This document shows, in pieces, positions 42,683 through 50,476 of a DNA stretch of 60,406 nt. The notes beneath the pieces were generated by a model. It made no database searches, had not been told where the DNA came from, and saw only the letters and a program-made list of their open reading frames with translations. Both the position numbers and the translations under genes were made by a program. How positions within the stretch are numbered: the first letter of the stretch is position 1; every line of letters starts with the position of its first letter. The DNA comes from Simkaniaceae bacterium (GTDB lineage: Bacteria; Chlamydiota; Chlamydiia; Chlamydiales; Simkaniaceae): assembly GCA_028281675.1 (NCBI GenBank), contig JANQJL010000040.1, positions 1-60,406 on the forward strand. The letters are read 5' to 3'.

Positions 42683-42788
42683 GGTGAACCCCGCCCTAAA
42701 GGACGGGGAATCGTTTTGGGGAGGGGCTTCGTACCCCTTCCAAAATGGCGTTAAACTACCCGGCCCTAAAGGGCCAGGTTTTCTTTAT
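42683..42788. mobile_element. Array of three stem-loops resembling an IS200/IS605 end
   Basis: Three hairpins follow each other: 42689-42708 (CCCCGCCC-TAAA-GGACGGGG), 42716-42745 (GGGGAGGGG-loop-CCCCTTCC) and 42758-42779 (ACCCGGCCC-TAAA-GGGCCAGGT, then TTTTCTTT, a good terminator). CCCCGCCCTAAAGGACGGGGAATC is very close to the subterminal palindrome seen at IS200/IS605 elements carrying tnpB. No tnpA or tnpB frame remains nearby, so this is at most a relic. Confidence 0.5.
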
Positions 42789-42808
42789 CTTGATAAAAAG
42801 CATCTTTA

Positions 42809-43060
42809 CTATAATAGAAAATTCTCGAACCTTCTTATTAACTTTTTGAAGGCTTTACGTTCCTGAAGTACTTCCTTCGTGAAGTTCCCATGCTTTGTAT
42901 TGGCTTCTTTGATCCGAGCCTTACCCTCCTCCGTTTTAGGACCGGCGTAGGCCCCGTGGATACGACAAACCTTCTTCCCGTTAACAGCATGCTTCCTGAT
43001 TTTAAGACCAGTTTTTTGAAGTAAACTTAAAGGGTGTTTTTCATAGAGGAAATGAGGGTG
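42809..43060 (-). pseudogene. HGGxSTG-type small protein remnant
   Basis: A frame without start codon reads PHFLYEKHPLSLLQKTGLKI, then GKKVCRIHGAYAGPKTEEGK and ARIKEANTKHGNFTKEVLQER before a stop at 42809. CRIHGxxxGPKTEEGKARIxxANTKHGxxTKE is the HGGxSTG-domain pattern common on mobile elements; here the HGG is HGA. The N-terminal CxxxxxxG part is lost. Confidence 0.6.
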
Positions 43061-43122
43061 GCGGCCACCCCCATGAGGATTTTTTATTTTTGGCGGATTT
43101 ATTTTTTGATGGATTGCTGCAA

Positions 43123-43245
43123 ATGCAACGAAGGCAAGCTTTGAATAAGCTTGTCAAGGAGTATTCGTCAGCAAGGCGCAAAAAAGAAGCCGTCAAAATT
43201 GAAAAAGGTGAAATGGGAGCGGTTGGACGCATTCAGAACTTTTGA
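43123..43245 (+). pseudogene. Short relic frame repeated at the other side of the cassette
   Basis: Codes QALNKLVKEYSSARRKKEAV followed by 20 more residues. A decayed copy at about 46303-46400 reads QALNKLA, a stop, then RRKKEAAESQKAEMGG. Both lie just outside the ends of NHL cassette copy 2, in the same orientation. The parent gene is not known. Confidence 0.4.
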
Positions 43246-43450
43246 CTGGCAAAAACTTGAGCAGATGCTAAATACAACCTCCTTCTGTTTGCATCTTTCA
43301 ATGGCATGAAAAGTTCAAGGCACAAGATAGAACGTGTGTCTCTTGCATGTAAACCACATAAGGCTTTTCTGGTATTTGACTCTTTCTGTCTAACGATTTT
43401 CCGTTCTGGATGATTAGGAAATTTGCCATCAAATTCTCACAGAAACTTGA

Positions 43451-44056
43451 TCAAAACTTGTATCCGATACCACCGCCTACTGACAATCCGCTTAGGTCCC
43501 CTTTTCGGTTTGTAGTTGGCTTACTCGAATCGTGGGAAAAACTCATTTTCAAATAAGTGTAGTCGAGAAAAAAATCAAAGAATAAAGATTGAGTCGCATA
43601 AGCTAAAAAACCTGTTTTTGCAATACCTCCGACTCCCCAACGCGCTTGTTTACGTTTGACAAATTTAGAATCGTTATTTATGTGCGCATAGGCAACGATA
43701 GCTCCTAATCCAAGATAAGGAAAAACCCGATTTGTTTTAAAAAAATATTTCAGACCGATTCCAATGGGAATCATGTAAAATCTCGTGCTATCGTTTTCTC
43801 CGATAGAAGATCCGGAAGCATACAGAAACCCTGCGCTTGCCCAGGGATAGAGCGCTTTCCATGCTTGAACGCTCGTTTCGATGCTATAAAGGCCATAAGT
43901 AGAATAAATGTCTCTGAACCGATGGTCTGTCGGGTAGTAGTAAGCGCCTCTAAGTGTCGGAAGAATTTCTCTCGATTGTAGTTGTGGAAAGAAAAAAAAG
44001 AGGAATAACCCGACTTCTATCGCTAAAATTTTTCTCATAGAGTTTTTCATTTGCAT
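43451..44056 (-). CDS. Small outer-membrane beta-barrel protein, copy 2
   Basis: 201 residues, same length and layout as the 35307-35912 protein: signal peptide (RKILAIEVGLFLFFFFPQLQS), about eight strands, and the end VGGGIGYKF. Differences are mostly conservative and concentrated in the signal and loops (for example SKFVKRKQARWG against SIFVTRNQARWG). Overlaps the NHL gene by 10 bp. Retention of full length and coupling in both copies indicates selection for the pair. Confidence 0.75.
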   Translation of the reverse strand: MQMKNSMRKILAIEVGLFLFFFFPQLQSREILPTLRGAYYYPTDHRFRDIYSTYGLYSIETSVQAWKALYPWASAGFLYASGSSIGENDSTRFYMIPIGIGLKYFFKTNRVFPYLGLGAIVAYAHINNDSKFVKRKQARWGVGGIAKTGFLAYATQSLFFDFFLDYTYLKMSFSHDSSKPTTNRKGDLSGLSVGGGIGYKF

Positions 44057-46131
44057 CTCACGGAAATAGATGTTTGTATAACAACTCCTAATTCATTTTC
44101 TACTATAAGTAAATAATTATATTCTGTATTTTTTTTGAGATTATGATCTTCGAATCTCTGAGGATCATTAGGAGAAAAAACGGAGATAAGCTGGCCGTCT
44201 CGATATAATTGATATTGTAACTCATTGATGTCAAGTCCAGTACTTTCTGTTACTAACCACGTAATGACAATAAAAAACTCCGTCTGCGTAAGAAAGACAT
44301 TCTTCCTACATTCTCCTTTAAGGATTAGGTCCATACTAGAAGATCCAAATACCTGCACATTCTTCAATGTAGTATCTGTGACGTAAATATTTCCCAATTC
44401 GTCCAAAGCGACTCCGAAAGGATTTTGAAACGGAGTGCCTCCAACAAGCGTTCCATTAAAAACAAAGAGAAAAGACCCGCTTGAATCAAATACCTGTACA
44501 TTGTTTAATGAAGCGTCTGGGACGTAAATGTTTCCCGATCTGTTCAAAGCGATTCCAAAAGGATCTTGAAACGGAGTACCTCCACCAGTCGTTCCGTCAA
44601 AAGCAAAGAGAAAGGACCCGGTTGAATCAAATACCTGTACATTGTTCAATGTAATATCTGTGACGTAAATGTTTCTCGATTCGTCCAAGGCGATTCCGAA
44701 AGGGTTTTGGAACTCAGAGCCTCCACCAGTCGTTCCGTCAAAAGCAAAGAGAAAGGATCCGCTTGAATCAAATACCTGCACAATGTTTAATCCACTGTCT
44801 GTGACATAAATGTTTCTCGATTCGTCCAAGGTGATTCGGCTAGGGGTTTGAAACTGCGTGCCTCCACCAGTCGTTCCATCAAAAGCAAAGAGAAAGGATC
44901 CGCTTGAATCAAATACCTGCACGTTGTTTAACGTGGTATCCGTGATATAAATATTTCTTGATCCGTCCAAAGCGATTCCGAAAGGGGCTTGAAAGGGAGT
45001 GCCTCCCCCAGTCGTTCCGTCAAAAGAAAAGAGAAAGGATCCGCTTGAATTAAATACTTGCACAGCGTCTACTCCAGTGTCTGTGACATAAATATTTCTC
45101 GATCCATCCAAAGTGATTCCGGTAGGGAATTCAAACTGAGAACTTCCATCGATCGTTCCGTTAAAAGCAAAGAGAAAGGATCCGCTTGAATCAAATACCT
45201 GCACATTCTCTAATGAAGCGTCTGTGACGTAAATATTTCCCGATCCGTCTAAAGTGATTCCGTTAGGGATTTGAAACTGAGTGCCTCCCCCAAGCGTTCC
45301 GTCAAAAGCAAAGAGAAAGGACCCGCTTGAATCAAATACCTGCACATTGTTTAATAAAGTGTCTGAGACATAAATGTTTCCCGATCCGTCCAAAGCAATT
45401 CCGACAGGGGTTTGAAACGGAGTGCCTCCCCCAAGCGTTCCATTAAAAGCAAAGAGAAAGGACCCGCTTGAATCAAATACCTGTACAATGTCTAATACAC
45501 TATCTGTGACGTAAATGTTTCCCGATCCGTCCAAGTCTATTCCAGCAGGAGCTTGAAACGGAGTGCCTCCCCCAGTCGTTCCATCAAAAGCAAAGAGAAA
45601 AGATCCGCTTGAATCAAATACCTGCACATTGTCTAATATTCTGTCTGGCACGTAGATGTTTCCCGATCCGTCCAAAGCGATTCTGAAAGGAGATTGAAAC
45701 TGAGTGCCTCCACCCGTCGTTCCATCAAAAGCAAAAAGAAAGGACCTGCTGGAATCAAATACCTGCACAATATCTAATGAACCGTCTGTGACGTAAATGT
45801 TTCCCGATCCGTCCAAAGCAATTCCGTTAGGGAATTGAAACTGAGTGCCTCCCCCAAGCGTTCCATCAAAAGAAAATAGAAAGGACCCACTGGAATCAAA
45901 TGCCTGCACAATGTTTAATACACTGTCTGCCACGTAAATGTTTCCCGATCCGTCCAAAGCGATTCCATTAGGGTTTCGAAACTTATCATTGGGTCCATTA
46001 TTGAATGCAAAAAGGAATCTAAATTCAGTGGGGATTTCCGCTCGCAAAAAACAGGAAAAAAAAAGTGCAATGCAAAATAGTACGAATTTAAATGATAACC
46101 TTTTTCGGAATACTTTTTCTTTTGTAACCAT
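44047..46131 (-). CDS. Exported NHL-repeat beta-propeller with FN3-like end, copy 2
   Basis: 694 residues from ATG 46131, which has AGAGG 6 nt upstream and matches the copy 1 start; TTG 46134 is one codon earlier. Signal peptide (LSFKFVLFCIALFFSCFLRAE), twelve 47-residue NHL repeats and the FN3-like end (ECRKNVFLTQTEFFIVITWLV) are as in copy 1. Repeat 6 keeps a distinctive FNGTIDGSSQFE and repeat 11 a GTLVGG, at the same places as in copy 1 (FNGTVNGGSQFE, GTIVGG). The gene was thus copied whole. DNA identity between repeats within the gene is high, so recombination could change blade number. Confidence 0.85.
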   Translation of the reverse strand: MVTKEKVFRKRLSFKFVLFCIALFFSCFLRAEIPTEFRFLFAFNNGPNDKFRNPNGIALDGSGNIYVADSVLNIVQAFDSSGSFLFSFDGTLGGGTQFQFPNGIALDGSGNIYVTDGSLDIVQVFDSSRSFLFAFDGTTGGGTQFQSPFRIALDGSGNIYVPDRILDNVQVFDSSGSFLFAFDGTTGGGTPFQAPAGIDLDGSGNIYVTDSVLDIVQVFDSSGSFLFAFNGTLGGGTPFQTPVGIALDGSGNIYVSDTLLNNVQVFDSSGSFLFAFDGTLGGGTQFQIPNGITLDGSGNIYVTDASLENVQVFDSSGSFLFAFNGTIDGSSQFEFPTGITLDGSRNIYVTDTGVDAVQVFNSSGSFLFSFDGTTGGGTPFQAPFGIALDGSRNIYITDTTLNNVQVFDSSGSFLFAFDGTTGGGTQFQTPSRITLDESRNIYVTDSGLNIVQVFDSSGSFLFAFDGTTGGGSEFQNPFGIALDESRNIYVTDITLNNVQVFDSTGSFLFAFDGTTGGGTPFQDPFGIALNRSGNIYVPDASLNNVQVFDSSGSFLFVFNGTLVGGTPFQNPFGVALDELGNIYVTDTTLKNVQVFGSSSMDLILKGECRKNVFLTQTEFFIVITWLVTESTGLDINELQYQLYRDGQLISVFSPNDPQRFEDHNLKKNTEYNYLLIVENELGVVIQTSISVRCK

Positions 46132-46394
46132 CAAAAAACCTCTTAAAAAAATACTTCCAACTTAGGTGCTGTGTCTAGCTGTTTTTTTTGGAGACTGAAA
46201 AGTAGGTTATATCAAATACTCATTTTTGTAAAAAAAATATTTTCAAACTTTCTGAAAAAGAAAGGGAGAGGGAAAGAGATGTATTGGCTTTATCGTGACA
46301 ATGGCAAGCTTTGAATAAGCTTGCCTAAGAGCACATAGGGCTCAGGCGCAAAAAAGAAGCTGCTGAAAGTCAAAAAGCTGAAATGGGGGGGATC

Positions 46395-46494
46395 CCCAAA
46401 TTTAAGGCTGATAGATTTGAAGAAACACGACGACGCGGTATACGACCGTATCCGCTAGGAGTGCTTCTTCAAATCTATCAGCTTTAAATTTGGG
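46395..46494. repeat. Long hairpin touching the tRNA-Tyr 3' end
   Basis: Two 30-nt arms (46395-46424 and 46465-46494) pair with a single mismatch around a 40-nt loop that itself has a CGGTATACG/CCGTATCCG pairing. The right arm overlaps the last bases of the tRNA-Tyr gene by four. It could be the terminator of the tRNA transcript or the end of an inserted element. Confidence 0.7.
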
Positions 46495-46572
46495 GGTGGC
46501 CAGACTCGAACTGGCGGAGACCGAAGTCGATGGATTTACAGTCCATTGCAATTGCCACTATGCGACACCCCC
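46491..46572 (-). tRNA. tRNA-Tyr (GTA)
   Basis: 82 nt on the minus strand: acceptor GGGGGTG pairs with CACCCCC, discriminator A, anticodon loop CTGTAAA with GTA, and a long class II variable arm (CGACTTCGGTCTCCG area). T-loop TTCGAGT. CCA is not encoded. Its 3' part is duplicated imperfectly at 41499-41529. Confidence 0.95.
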
Positions 46573-46592
46573 CTAGGGGTAGTTAGGAAAAC

Positions 46593-46665
46593 TGCTGGAG
46601 AAAGGACTTGAACCCTCAACCGTCCGATTACAAGTCGGGCGCTCTACCAATTGAGCTACTCCAGC
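46593..46665 (-). tRNA. tRNA-Thr (TGT)
   Basis: 73 nt on the minus strand: acceptor GCTGGAG/CTCCAGC, discriminator A, anticodon loop CTTGTAA (TGT), T-loop TTCAAGT. It lies 20 bp upstream of tRNA-Tyr on the same strand, so the two are probably one transcript, Thr then Tyr. Confidence 0.95.
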
Positions 46666-46704
46666 AAATTGGAGAGATCTTTATATCAAAATCGATGATA
46701 TGGA

Positions 46705-46977
46705 TCAAGTCTCTTTACCTTCTTTGGGGGAACGCGGTTTTTTATTCACCTTTTCTTCCAACCCTTTAGGCTTTTCTTCAGGGGTGTTTTCGCGAATGGT
46801 TTTGGAAACCATTCCGGTGATCCGACCGATTTTTGATTGAACAGCGGAAGTATCTATCGCCGAAAAGGTACGCCGTTCCATAGGACTTTTTTGTGCGCAA
46901 CACTTCTTAAATTTTTTTCCTGAGCCGCAGGGGCAGGGATCGTTTCTACCGACTTCTTTCATAATTTTTCTCATCAA
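46705..46977 (-). CDS. SEC-C zinc-motif protein
   Basis: 90 residues beginning with a complete SEC-C motif, [19 protein letters not shown], the zinc-binding tail that in SecA contacts SecB and ribosomes. Here it is at the N-terminus of a small protein with a basic, disordered C-terminal half ([19 protein letters not shown]). It may recruit to SecA partners or the ribosome, or be a SecA tail fragment; the clean frame favours a real small protein. Upstream, a doubtful gene ends 3 bp before its start. Confidence 0.75.
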   Translation of the reverse strand: MMRKIMKEVGRNDPCPCGSGKKFKKCCAQKSPMERRTFSAIDTSAVQSKIGRITGMVSKTIRENTPEEKPKGLEEKVNKKPRSPKEGKET

Positions 46978-46980
46978 ATT

Positions 46981-47241
46981 TTATTTTAACTCGACTTTGT
47001 ACATTTTTTGGCTAGCAGATCTCCAGCGCTTCCTCCGGAGGAGGATGTTTTTAATTTGAATGGAATGGTCAAATGGCCATTTCTGAAAATTAAAAATCAT
47101 TCTGATTCGCTGGAACCACTGGGGAGACGGAGTCAAAAAATGTATAAATTCGAGTTTTAAACGATAAGTATATAAAGATCCAGAATTCTCGTCTTTATAA
47201 TTCATTGTCATTTTAAAGAGAAAGAGATATCCTTTTTCCAT
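46981..47241 (-). CDS. Doubtful small protein
   Basis: 86 codons, basic and aromatic (FQRIRMIFNFQKWPFDHSIQIKNILLRRKRW). The frame ends 3 bp before the SEC-C gene, as in an operon, but no family is recognisable, and its longest start overlaps the divergent PP-loop gene. Met at 47208 is the alternative. It may be non-coding. Confidence 0.3.
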   Translation of the reverse strand: MEKGYLFLFKMTMNYKDENSGSLYTYRLKLEFIHFLTPSPQWFQRIRMIFNFQKWPFDHSIQIKNILLRRKRWRSASQKMYKVELK

Positions 47242-47965
47242 GTTTCTCCCATTTAGTCAGCTTGGAAAAAAGATTGAAAGTGCCACTCGAAAGGCCCTCT
47301 TTGACTACCAGCTCCTTGATGGCGCTGAGGCAATTTCTATTGCCCTAAGTGGCGGCAAAGATAGTATTACCCTACTGATTATGCTGAAAGCAATTCTAGG
47401 TCGGGGGTTTCCCGACCTGCCGTTGCATGCAATCCATGTGAATGGTGAGTTTTCTTGTGGCGCTTCTGTTCAGGAAAATTTTATTCGGGGAATCTGTGAT
47501 AAGCTCGAAGTGCCTCTAACAATTAGAGAATCGACGCAGAAGCTAGAAACGCTTGAATGTTATCGCTGCTCAAGGGAAAGGCGGCGGCTGATTTTTGAAA
47601 CTGCAAAAGAGGTGGGCGCTCCAACTGTTGCTTTTGGTCACCACGAGGATGATAGCATTCAAACCCTCCTTCTCAATCTCCTCCATAAAGGAGAATTTGC
47701 AGCAAATCTTCCAAAAGTGCCGATGCATGATTATGGGGTGACGATTATTCGTCCTTTCCTTTATGTTTCGGAAAAGGCCATCTATGAATTCGCGAAACTC
47801 CAGGGCTATGCGCGAATTACATGCCAATGTCCGGTAGGGCAGGGTTCAAAGCGGATGGAAGTAAAGCGTCTCATTAAAGAGATTGAGATCTATTTCCCTA
47901 ACGTTTCGACGAATCTGGCGCAAGCGGCCTTAAAATATGGATCAACAAAAGCTCTAGAGAAGTGA
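47240..47965 (+). CDS. TtcA-like PP-loop tRNA thiolation/modification protein
   Basis: 241 residues of the adenine-nucleotide alpha-hydrolase (PP-loop) family: SGGKDS at 37-42, a Cys pair in ECYRCSRERR (107, 110) and ITCQCPVGQG (195, 197), and AFGHHEDDSIQTLLLNLLHKGEFAANLP. These match TtcA, which makes 2-thiocytidine at tRNA position 32 using an iron-sulfur cluster held by such cysteines. TilS is longer and lacks the cysteines. Its TGA overlaps the symporter start by 4 bp (GTGA). Confidence 0.85.
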   Translation: MFLPFSQLGKKIESATRKALFDYQLLDGAEAISIALSGGKDSITLLIMLKAILGRGFPDLPLHAIHVNGEFSCGASVQENFIRGICDKLEVPLTIRESTQKLETLECYRCSRERRRLIFETAKEVGAPTVAFGHHEDDSIQTLLLNLLHKGEFAANLPKVPMHDYGVTIIRPFLYVSEKAIYEFAKLQGYARITCQCPVGQGSKRMEVKRLIKEIEIYFPNVSTNLAQAALKYGSTKALEK

Positions 47966-49386
47966 CCTTAGTTGCCATTGCTATATACGTTGCGATTCTG
48001 TTTCTGATTGGTTTTTTATCCTATAAGAGACATCAAACTGCAAGTGATTTTATCATTGGTGCCCGTTCAATAAATTATTGGGTAACAGCTATGGCCGCTC
48101 ACGCAAGTGATATGAGTTCTTGGCTCTTTTTAGGATTTCCTGCAGTTATTTTTATCGGAGGACTTTTTAATGCTTGGCTTGCTGTAGGCCTTACCTTTTT
48201 CATGCTCCTTAATTGGCTCTTTATTGCTCCTAGAATTCGGATCAAAACAGAAGAGTATAATAGCATGACTTTTTCTTCTTTTTTCGAAAACCGTTTCCAT
48301 GACTCATCGGGACTCATTCGCATTTTTACGGCGATCCTCTCTCTCATTTTTTATACGATTTACATCTCTGCCGGCATTGTAGGTCTAGGAATTTTGGTCA
48401 ATACCCTTTTTGGAATTGATTATTATATAGCGATTTCTGTCGGAATCTTAGTCATCATTCCTTATCTTTTCATTGGAGGGTATATCACCTTGGCTTGGAT
48501 CGATCTTTTCCAAGGAATCTTTCTCCTTTTTGTGATTATTTTAGTTCCTCTTGTGATTTTACCAATGGTTGGAGGAATCGAAGGTGTTAACCTTGCTCTT
48601 TCCAATCATCCTTGTTCTCTTTCAATGATCCCGAATACCTCTCCAAAAACCCTTTGGAGCATTTTCTCCTCTATCTGCGGATGGGGAATTGGATATTTTG
48701 GACAACCTCATATTATTACGAAATTTATGGGGATTAAGAAGGTATCCGATATCAAGAAATCGATGTTTGTGGGAATGAGTTGGCAAATCTTGGCTCTTGG
48801 AAGTGCGACTTGCATTGGATTGATCGCTTATGCTTATTTTACTCAAGGGATCAATAACCCAGAGCTGGTCTTTGTGACAATGGTGAAAGAGACTTTCCCC
48901 CCGATCATCATGGCCTTTATTTTATGTGGGGTCCTTGGAGCAACAATTTCAACAATGGATTCTCAGATTTTAGTTCTTGCATCGAGCTTAACTGAAGATT
49001 TTTACAAGCGGATCTTCCATAAGAATGCGACCTCTAAGCAACTGATTTGGGTCTCGCGGGTTTTTATTTTAGCTGTAACTGCTTTTGCATTCATCATTGC
49101 TTTTTTTAAAATTAGCACGATTTATTCCTTAGTACTCTATGCCTGGTCGGGACTCGGCTCTGCATTCGGTCCCTTGCTCGTTTTTTCTCTTTATTCCAAG
49201 CAAGCAAATAAATATGGAGCATGGGCAGGAATTATTGTTGGTGGAATCATCTCAATTATTTGGCCTCTCTTCGAGAAGCTCTCCCCAATTGATGTTCCCG
49301 CACTTATACCTGGATTTTTTCTTAGTAGTTTAGCCATCTATGTGGTATCATGGATGACCAGAAATAAACATTATCACCACCCATGA
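47962..49386 (+). CDS. Sodium:solute symporter, PutP-like
   Basis: 474 residues, about thirteen hydrophobic helices. The sodium:solute symporter family is clear from FIIGARSINYWVTAMAAHASDMSSWLFLGFP, the GLGILVNTLFG loop, GYITLAWIDLFQGIFLLFVI, WGIGYFGQPHIITKFMGIK and GATISTMDSQILVLASSLTEDFYK. These agree best with the proline transporter PutP; substrate is inferred. The start codon is GTG 47962, overlapping the PP-loop gene stop; the surE gene overlaps its end by 4 bp. Confidence 0.9.
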   Translation: MTLVAIAIYVAILFLIGFLSYKRHQTASDFIIGARSINYWVTAMAAHASDMSSWLFLGFPAVIFIGGLFNAWLAVGLTFFMLLNWLFIAPRIRIKTEEYNSMTFSSFFENRFHDSSGLIRIFTAILSLIFYTIYISAGIVGLGILVNTLFGIDYYIAISVGILVIIPYLFIGGYITLAWIDLFQGIFLLFVIILVPLVILPMVGGIEGVNLALSNHPCSLSMIPNTSPKTLWSIFSSICGWGIGYFGQPHIITKFMGIKKVSDIKKSMFVGMSWQILALGSATCIGLIAYAYFTQGINNPELVFVTMVKETFPPIIMAFILCGVLGATISTMDSQILVLASSLTEDFYKRIFHKNATSKQLIWVSRVFILAVTAFAFIIAFFKISTIYSLVLYAWSGLGSAFGPLLVFSLYSKQANKYGAWAGIIVGGIISIIWPLFEKLSPIDVPALIPGFFLSSLAIYVVSWMTRNKHYHHP

Positions 49387-50168
49387 AAAAACTTAAAATA
49401 CTCCTTACTAATGACGATGGTGTCGAATCAGCTGGGATCCGAACCCTTTGGGAAGGGCTCAAAGATTTTGCAGACCTTGCGATTGTTGCACCGATGAAGG
49501 AACAATCTGGAAAAGGGGTAAGCGTCACCTTCTACGGTCCAATACGAGTTGAAAGAGGAGACTCTTTTGGAAATATTCCAACATGGAAAGTGGATGGAAC
49601 CCCTGCTGATTGCGTGAAAGTTGCTCTAGGCGGTCTCCTTGATTGGAAACCCGATCTAATTACTTCTGGAGTTAATCATGGATCCAATGCTGGAAGAAGC
49701 ATTCTCTACAGCGGTACTGCAGGATGTGTGATCCAAGGAACTCTACAAAATGTTCCTGGAATTGCCTTTTCTTATACCTGCTCGGAAACTAAGTCCTTTC
49801 CTCAGGTTAAGTCTTATCTGGTCCCTATCGTTGATTATGTTTCAAAACACCCTCTTAGAGGTGGAACTTTTTTGAATGTAAACTTCCCCAACAAAACGAT
49901 TCAAGGAGTAAAAATGGCTCGTCAAGGACTCCATTTTTGGCATGAATCCCCTAGAAAAGTTAAGCATCGGGAAGGACATTTTGAATTTCACTTAGATGAA
50001 GTGGCTCATGACCATGAGGAACACCCAGAAAGTGATATCGCCCTTTTAAAAGGAGGATTTGTCACTGCAGTCCCCATCCATATTAATGAAATGACCGATC
50101 ATTCCCATCTTGAAGCTCACAAAGAGAGCTTTGATATTTTTATTGAGGAAAAATTCTCCAATCTTTAA
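49383..50168 (+). CDS. surE: 5'/3'-nucleotidase SurE
   Basis: Metal-dependent nucleoside monophosphate phosphatase, 261 residues. The metal site starts at ILLTNDDGVESAGI (Asp11, Asp12), followed by the KEQSGKGVSVTF Ser, and GVNHGSNAGRSILYSGTAG with the Asn ligand. WKVDGTPADCVKVAL is also conserved. It overlaps the symporter by 4 bp and precedes two tRNA genes. The C-terminus is His- and Glu-rich (HDHEEHPESDIALL), as in the family. Confidence 0.93.
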   Translation: MKKLKILLTNDDGVESAGIRTLWEGLKDFADLAIVAPMKEQSGKGVSVTFYGPIRVERGDSFGNIPTWKVDGTPADCVKVALGGLLDWKPDLITSGVNHGSNAGRSILYSGTAGCVIQGTLQNVPGIAFSYTCSETKSFPQVKSYLVPIVDYVSKHPLRGGTFLNVNFPNKTIQGVKMARQGLHFWHESPRKVKHREGHFEFHLDEVAHDHEEHPESDIALLKGGFVTAVPIHINEMTDHSHLEAHKESFDIFIEEKFSNL

Positions 50169-50186
50169 AATTGATAGTCTTATGGC

Positions 50187-50259
50187 GGGCGTATAGCTCA
50201 GTTGGTAGAGCTCCTGTCTTACACACAGGCGGTCATAGGTTCGAGTCCTTTTGCGCCCA
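50187..50259 (+). tRNA. tRNA-Val (TAC)
   Basis: 73 nt: acceptor GGGCGTA/TGCGCCC, D-arm GCTC...GAGC, anticodon loop CTTACAC (TAC), discriminator A; CCA is not encoded. The T stem ATAGG/CCTTT has one T-T mismatch. It follows surE by 18 bp and precedes tRNA-Asp by 11 bp. Confidence 0.93.
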
Positions 50260-50270
50260 AAAATCCAATT

Positions 50271-50344
50271 GCGGGAGTAGTTCAATTGGTTAGAGCACCA
50301 GCCTGTCACGCTGGAAGTTGCGAGTTCGAGTCTCGTCTCCCGCG
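50271..50344 (+). tRNA. tRNA-Asp (GTC)
   Basis: 74 nt: acceptor GCGGGAG/CTCCCGC, discriminator G, anticodon loop CTGTCAC (GTC), T-arm GCGAG/CTCGT around TTCGAGT. It is transcribed with tRNA-Val. Confidence 0.95.
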
Positions 50345-50476
50345 ATTTCTTATGTACTTAAAACAAGGTCCTGTATCTTCACGACTTTGAGAGGCTTTCA
50401 CAATCGTTTAGTATATCTGTTTTAACACGCGTCCCACCTTAAATTCTAAGGTAGATAAGAAAAACTCCAATCTGAT

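Larger units (their letters stand above)
43315..46275. repeat. Segmental duplication, copy 2 (NHL/barrel cassette)
   Basis: Direct copy of 35130-38235, covering the NHL gene, barrel gene and part of both flanks. It lies between the tRNA-like sequence at 41499 and tRNA-Tyr at 46491. It is flanked by the short QALNKL relics at 43123 and 46303. Confidence 0.8.

Noticed and set aside
50202-50390. 62-codon open frame at 50.2 kb
   Set aside because: It runs through tRNA-Val and tRNA-Asp.
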